Shown here one piece after another: positions 62,301 through 64,000 of a DNA stretch of 64,000 bases. This DNA is from Desulfovibrionaceae bacterium. GTDB taxonomy: Bacteria; Desulfobacterota; Desulfovibrionia; Desulfovibrionales; Desulfovibrionaceae. A program made the translations under genes and the position numbers. Where the stretch lies: positions 124,001 through 188,000 of the forward strand of contig WRHY01000001.1 in assembly GCA_009783025.1 (NCBI GenBank), read 5' to 3'. The notes under the pieces were generated by a model. It saw nothing but the letters and a program-made list of their open reading frames with translations. It made no database searches and was not told where the DNA came from. Positions within the stretch are counted from its first letter, which is position 1; every line of letters begins with the position of its first letter.

Positions 62301-64000
62301 GTGGTGCCCTCAAGATGGATCGTCTGCTTGTAGTCCCCGGAGGGGCCGCTGCCTGTGATCACGATATCCTGAGCGGCGAGGCTCACAGTGGTATTGAGCG
62401 TCCCAACGGGGTCGGTGTACCGCACACTGGCGTTCTTCTGCACCATGAAGTAGTGCAGTTCTTGCGAGTCCGGCCCATAGTCGTAGAAGGTGACGGAAAG
62501 ATCCTTGAGCGTGACTCCCTCTCCGGGCTTGGCGGCGGTATCGCCCTGGGCGGGATCGCCCGGCACCAGGTTATCGCCCGCGTAGAACAGCTCTCCCTTG
62601 CTTTCCAGATTGGGCAGGTCAGCGGCGGCATCAATGGTCACGTTGGAGTGGCCGTCATAGGTCTGGGAACTGTCGCCGCGCACGACCTCGACCTTGTAGT
62701 CGATAGGCACTTCACCCTTGTTGTTGTTGTGCCCCGGCTCAAAGTACCCTCTGAATTCCGAAAGAGTATCCTGGGAGATGGAGTCCTGGGTGTACGTGAC
62801 GGTGACGGTGACCATACCGTTGCTGTCAGGCGGGGAGGCCGCCCAAGTATAAACACCGGGCGCATCGGGCACGATGAAGGTGCCTAAACTGCTGTCATAG
62901 GTGAGCGTGATGCTCTGGAACGAATCCTTCACATCGTTCAGGCTCATGATGAAGTCAGCGCCCTGGTCGCTCAGGCCGGGCAGGTTGGTCGGGTTGGTCG
63001 GGTTGGCGGCGCCCGGAGTATTCGAGTCCACCCTGTTCTGATTGTACCAATGGTCTTCCGCGGCCCATCCGGCTTTGACCGTCAGCGTGGACTCAACATA
63101 GTCGATGGTGACATTGGTCTTGTCGCCGGGCGAATAGGCGATGTTGTTGTTGAAATCCACCTCGCGGTCACCGGCCCAGGCGTTCGGGTCATCCCCTCCG
63201 CCTTCCACGGCCTTGCCGTAAACATTGATGTCCTTGCTGATGGAGGTGTCGGTTGTTATCGAGTAGACGAGATCCACGCTCACGTTCGGCGCGGTGGCGC
63301 TGTAATCAAAGCCCTCGGGAACCTTGACCACAAAATACTCGGTGCCGCCATAAGATTCTTTGCCGATAATTTCAAAACCGGCCGCTTGAGCCGCACTAGA
63401 GAGCGCGAGGTCGCCGCCGATGTTCTGTACCATGATGTAATGAGTTTCAGAGCCGTCAGTATCCGGGAAATGGGCCGAGGCTGTTATGGAAACGTCATAG
63501 GTTTTGGGTTCATAGGTCGGCGTGTAGGTCGAGGTTTCATAGCCCTTCAGGTCACCGACATTGGCAGTGGTGCCGGGGTTATGCCATACGCTGCTCTTAT
63601 CCCATCCGTCGGCCGCATCCACGACATAGAAGTAATCGGCGTCGTTGGTCACATTCAGCCCGACATTTTCAGGAGCATCGGCAACGGCGTCAATGGCCAC
63701 CGTGCCTCCACCGTCCTTGTACACCAGGGTTGTGCCGTTGGGCGTCGTGACGGTGACGTCATAACCGATGGGCACGTCCGCATCAGATGTGCAGGCAGGG
63801 TTGGGCACGAACTTCAGTTCGAGGGAATCGCTGTTCGGATTCAGGGTAATGGTGATGATGCCGTTAGCGTCCGGAGCGGGCACAGGAGTGCCGTCGGCAA
63901 AGGTGAGCACGCCGCGGGCGGCGGCGGAGCCATCGCCGTAAAGCCAGCCGGAAACGTCGATTTTCACCTCGGTGATAAAACCAGAGTCAACAGTAAAGGT
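56330..64000 (-). CDS. Second giant type I-secreted RTX adhesin, partial (5' end outside window)
   Basis: The frame is open through the last base, so at least 2556 aa with the N-terminus missing. It is built of about nine long (~250-300 aa) repeats joined by a VDAVAQxPxx motif, each with a GSExHYxxVxxxPG-type core. This is different from the VCBS units of the first adhesin. The C-terminus has five or six RTX nonapeptides (GGAGDDVIYGGQGG … GGTGSDIFAWEADRLGG). Its last ~150 residues closely parallel adhesin 1, including SDIFAWE-DRLGGSDTI-DFDFNYQ and AQAILQQILI at the end. It is probably a calcium-stiffened surface adhesin exported by the same T1SS. Whether it has a LapG site cannot be seen here. 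Confidence 0.88.
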   Translation of the reverse strand, partial: TFTVDSGFITEVKIDVSGWLYGDGSAAARGVLTFADGTPVPAPDANGIITITLNPNSDSLELKFVPNPACTSDADVPIGYDVTVTTPNGTTLVYKDGGGTVAIDAVADAPENVGLNVTNDADYFYVVDAADGWDKSSVWHNPGTTANVGDLKGYETSTYTPTYEPKTYDVSITASAHFPDTDGSETHYIMVQNIGGDLALSSAAQAAGFEIIGKESYGGTEYFVVKVPEGFDYSATAPNVSVDLVYSITTDTSISKDINVYGKAVEGGGDDPNAWAGDREVDFNNNIAYSPGDKTNVTIDYVESTLTVKAGWAAEDHWYNQNRVDSNTPGAANPTNPTNLPGLSDQGADFIMSLNDVKDSFQSITLTYDSSLGTFIVPDAPGVYTWAASPPDSNGMVTVTVTYTQDSISQDTLSEFRGYFEPGHNNNKGEVPIDYKVEVVRGDSSQTYDGHSNVTIDAAADLPNLESKGELFYAGDNLVPGDPAQGDTAAKPGEGVTLKDLSVTFYDYGPDSQELHYFMVQKNASVRYTDPVGTLNTTVSLAAQDIVITGSGPSGDYKQTIHLEGTTGKSYITLEFPDGTIVTINSAGVSDNPALVANLAPNWVAQAINGVSTTTPNAGGSSTYCKLPVLNELLQGTDGKATVQEVVINAPTNLGRDGTVTINVGGYAEESEGRTLTDGGNATGDTPSREVYLDNNYADNLGSIKFDVGVVTSSPSFSATVVYENGTPDADKGDYTVHLGYISLAGLHKGETAQVEFIFKAGNPPVNLMLAEDRYTYDPATGEWVVAQEGAPLQVGYEYDAATGEWVLGGGGNWTVQSIVDNGDGTYSIKMEITGNDGGEVKLPFFPGNNGNGEDITVDYIVTITDDRSGESTSWKSPGVSDDLLDSDTTYKNLTGGGDYIIVDAVAQQPEFGHYTTVGKEIPGDEDGARYEYLTPRTPVEVEASIMFQDFTDDSQQHYLFLEWNPDVAALDYQNPNCLTYTYVENGVTKVGTITIPQPPVFQLDGGKIYIKVPVANEHLQKCENGILDLTVKYNGTSNNGSVTIRADAHDLEEAIGRPGGTEQGIRNDNNLSQNQIEVEFKYAAAGSVSIKSSNHLYEGDQPGANVGSDARAWGAQLMFGFSSSISTVKDADGNWVLSNTPGSGVRDTLDSLSITLPKGADGSDRGTLYLIESGKYPTSDAEWQALEAAFKDAGPDGYVPGLGWVFGGGALSDAQILALLNGGKMQFIPETDFNTLSGTDDLDLSISYNYTVTNHDSGHAPNNHGKMDMIVDAVAQLPEFVVAVDDNGSYAYTVKIGKLDYPDKDGSEDQFVLVKYVPGAEVSILGDDGKPVYFTEIFYAKGADGVVHQYIKIPASHFLDDNGVLKPGMELTINLGNTYLKNGASIEVSAVAIEKVGEGDAGELTYHNNTAVKEGVVITVPGQGHDHHGSYPHIVFTHAYENGTENAHIGQDHGTAGNVNLGDGIIRACEDTPVRNNDLIVLTFNPKEGTIVIDGQPLVIETGPAGWPNGVSIALDGSGNYVVTITHHSNSSQGVNLNADTVYFRPGDFSAGNNGDIVSGNYDPKAHYNYSDADVSISWQIQRPSGNPQTINSGTEDMVVDAVAQPGALDSVGNYDEAIGYGPGANDTVTIKVPFLFPDSDGSEDHYLLVEKQPGIYVVGANPADLIQVGDTTYYKLPIDYSKATFNSATGKWEMDVSIRVDNSMAHNTNESKRTGTEDGKTPEDGGVKDGSDIYKLKTGTMAVETGYRDDPNNQEVTADNNVAVNQDGWLEFKISTCDVKVTIGAIRGAYENGDVTGLPDGTLPYGFMPVTITHDENDVIESFTLRYNAGSGELKYGNGDPIVTDPAKGISVNGPDANGVVTITFTDPINQGTLGLINQGFQYHSTSHDSTDVGVNWSITAYDPLSGERGDASAKSTIVVDAVAQAPTLGDDVGVTYGEEGWTAAKSGEKAHVNIQLTFEDDGTHGEVHYAVFQRGNEWSCDGAYVNGDWVAAKDIILIYGKDGTAYFAVEIPAGVANADVTFVVTMPSKNADWEHSVKVGGISVEAFVRPDGDKELTLSNNWAETIEEYTFNVGVATSTSVSVALYDGDGNPYNAANPIYENDGSGGSVFINLVPNGANEAITKVMITDPGTKGSIWYDFGDGNGPTEISASGGWVTITDPNFDTSKLEFRPSPYWSGNYNPSVKVDVIDTASGDVKIGTGSTPAESITGSANIVVEGVATPPEDPGFDGQFSAADAGIYNMVLKATFPDHDGSEQHFFLFTLPVGLFLDSGAVYTTVTLGDGNVYGLPAGDYYRMDVASNVETPEITLAIRADSSWDGTDRAIDFHAVAQENGGTEVLSGTAGIDPAHGDFAYRVEYVDGTADFSHVTGDYLHVYGGAGDDVIYGGQGGNEIHGGGGDDIIYAGHGDDILFGGTGSDIFAWEADRLGGSDTIMDFDFNYQWNSETGKLDAIVGMDNDKIQLNFQDLLGDDSGSLTALLDGLHDLGGNKFGTDSGFTVSFLDTNRLEIMFTGHESGVTQDIIVNSGNAFLGDISNVSLTEAQAILQQILINNS

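Overview
The window reads as chromosome from a Desulfovibrio-like (Desulfovibrionales) bacterium. This is inferred from the flgI-flgJ-flgN-flgK-flgL-csrA-fliW order, the TAXI-type solute-binding protein, the giant LapA-like type I-secreted adhesins and the overall codon style. No database search was possible, so every family assignment rests on motifs read by eye.

Layout. 1-7.5 kb: end of a YgiQ-like radical SAM gene, a small glycosyltransferase, then on the minus strand a class A penicillin-binding protein, a YkgJ-like cysteine-cluster protein, a phosphomannomutase/phosphoglucomutase and an orphan DNA methyltransferase whose start lies inside a MITE-like element. 7.7-15.8 kb: a fusion of a PTS EIIC permease with an EAL domain, uvrA, a DUF554 membrane protein, then plus-strand dinB and a cobB-type sirtuin. 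The sirtuin ends in a remnant of the same MITE. 15.9-19.2 kb: a TAXI solute-binding protein next to a hybrid histidine kinase, closed by a strong terminator. 19.6-28.5 kb: one very large NdvB-type cyclic beta-1,2-glucan synthase.

28.5-38.4 kb is a complete-looking type II-C CRISPR-Cas locus with an unusual layout. A tracrRNA is encoded on the minus strand just upstream of plus-strand cas9 (1172 aa). cas2 overlaps the end of cas9, and cas1 is inverted and convergent with cas2. A 73-repeat, 72-spacer array follows. Its repeat, read on the minus strand, contains a -35 / 17 bp / extended -10 promoter, as in Neisseria II-C arrays. Two spacer blocks (10 and 3 spacers) are duplicated. One spacer pair differs by a single base, and one pair matches the same sequence on opposite strands. 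Two tiny, overlapping, co-oriented membrane ORFs with their own promoter abut the right end of the array.

38.7-46.8 kb: a minus-strand late-flagellar operon (flgI, flgJ with a degenerate LytM domain, flgN, flgK, flgL, csrA, fliW, yhcH) behind a good sigma-54 promoter. 46.9-64 kb: two neighbouring giant type I-secreted RTX adhesins. The first has a LapG-type TAAG/PAAG cleavage motif at residues 106-113. They share a duplicated 3' end with the same terminator at the same distance from the stop codon. The second runs off the window.
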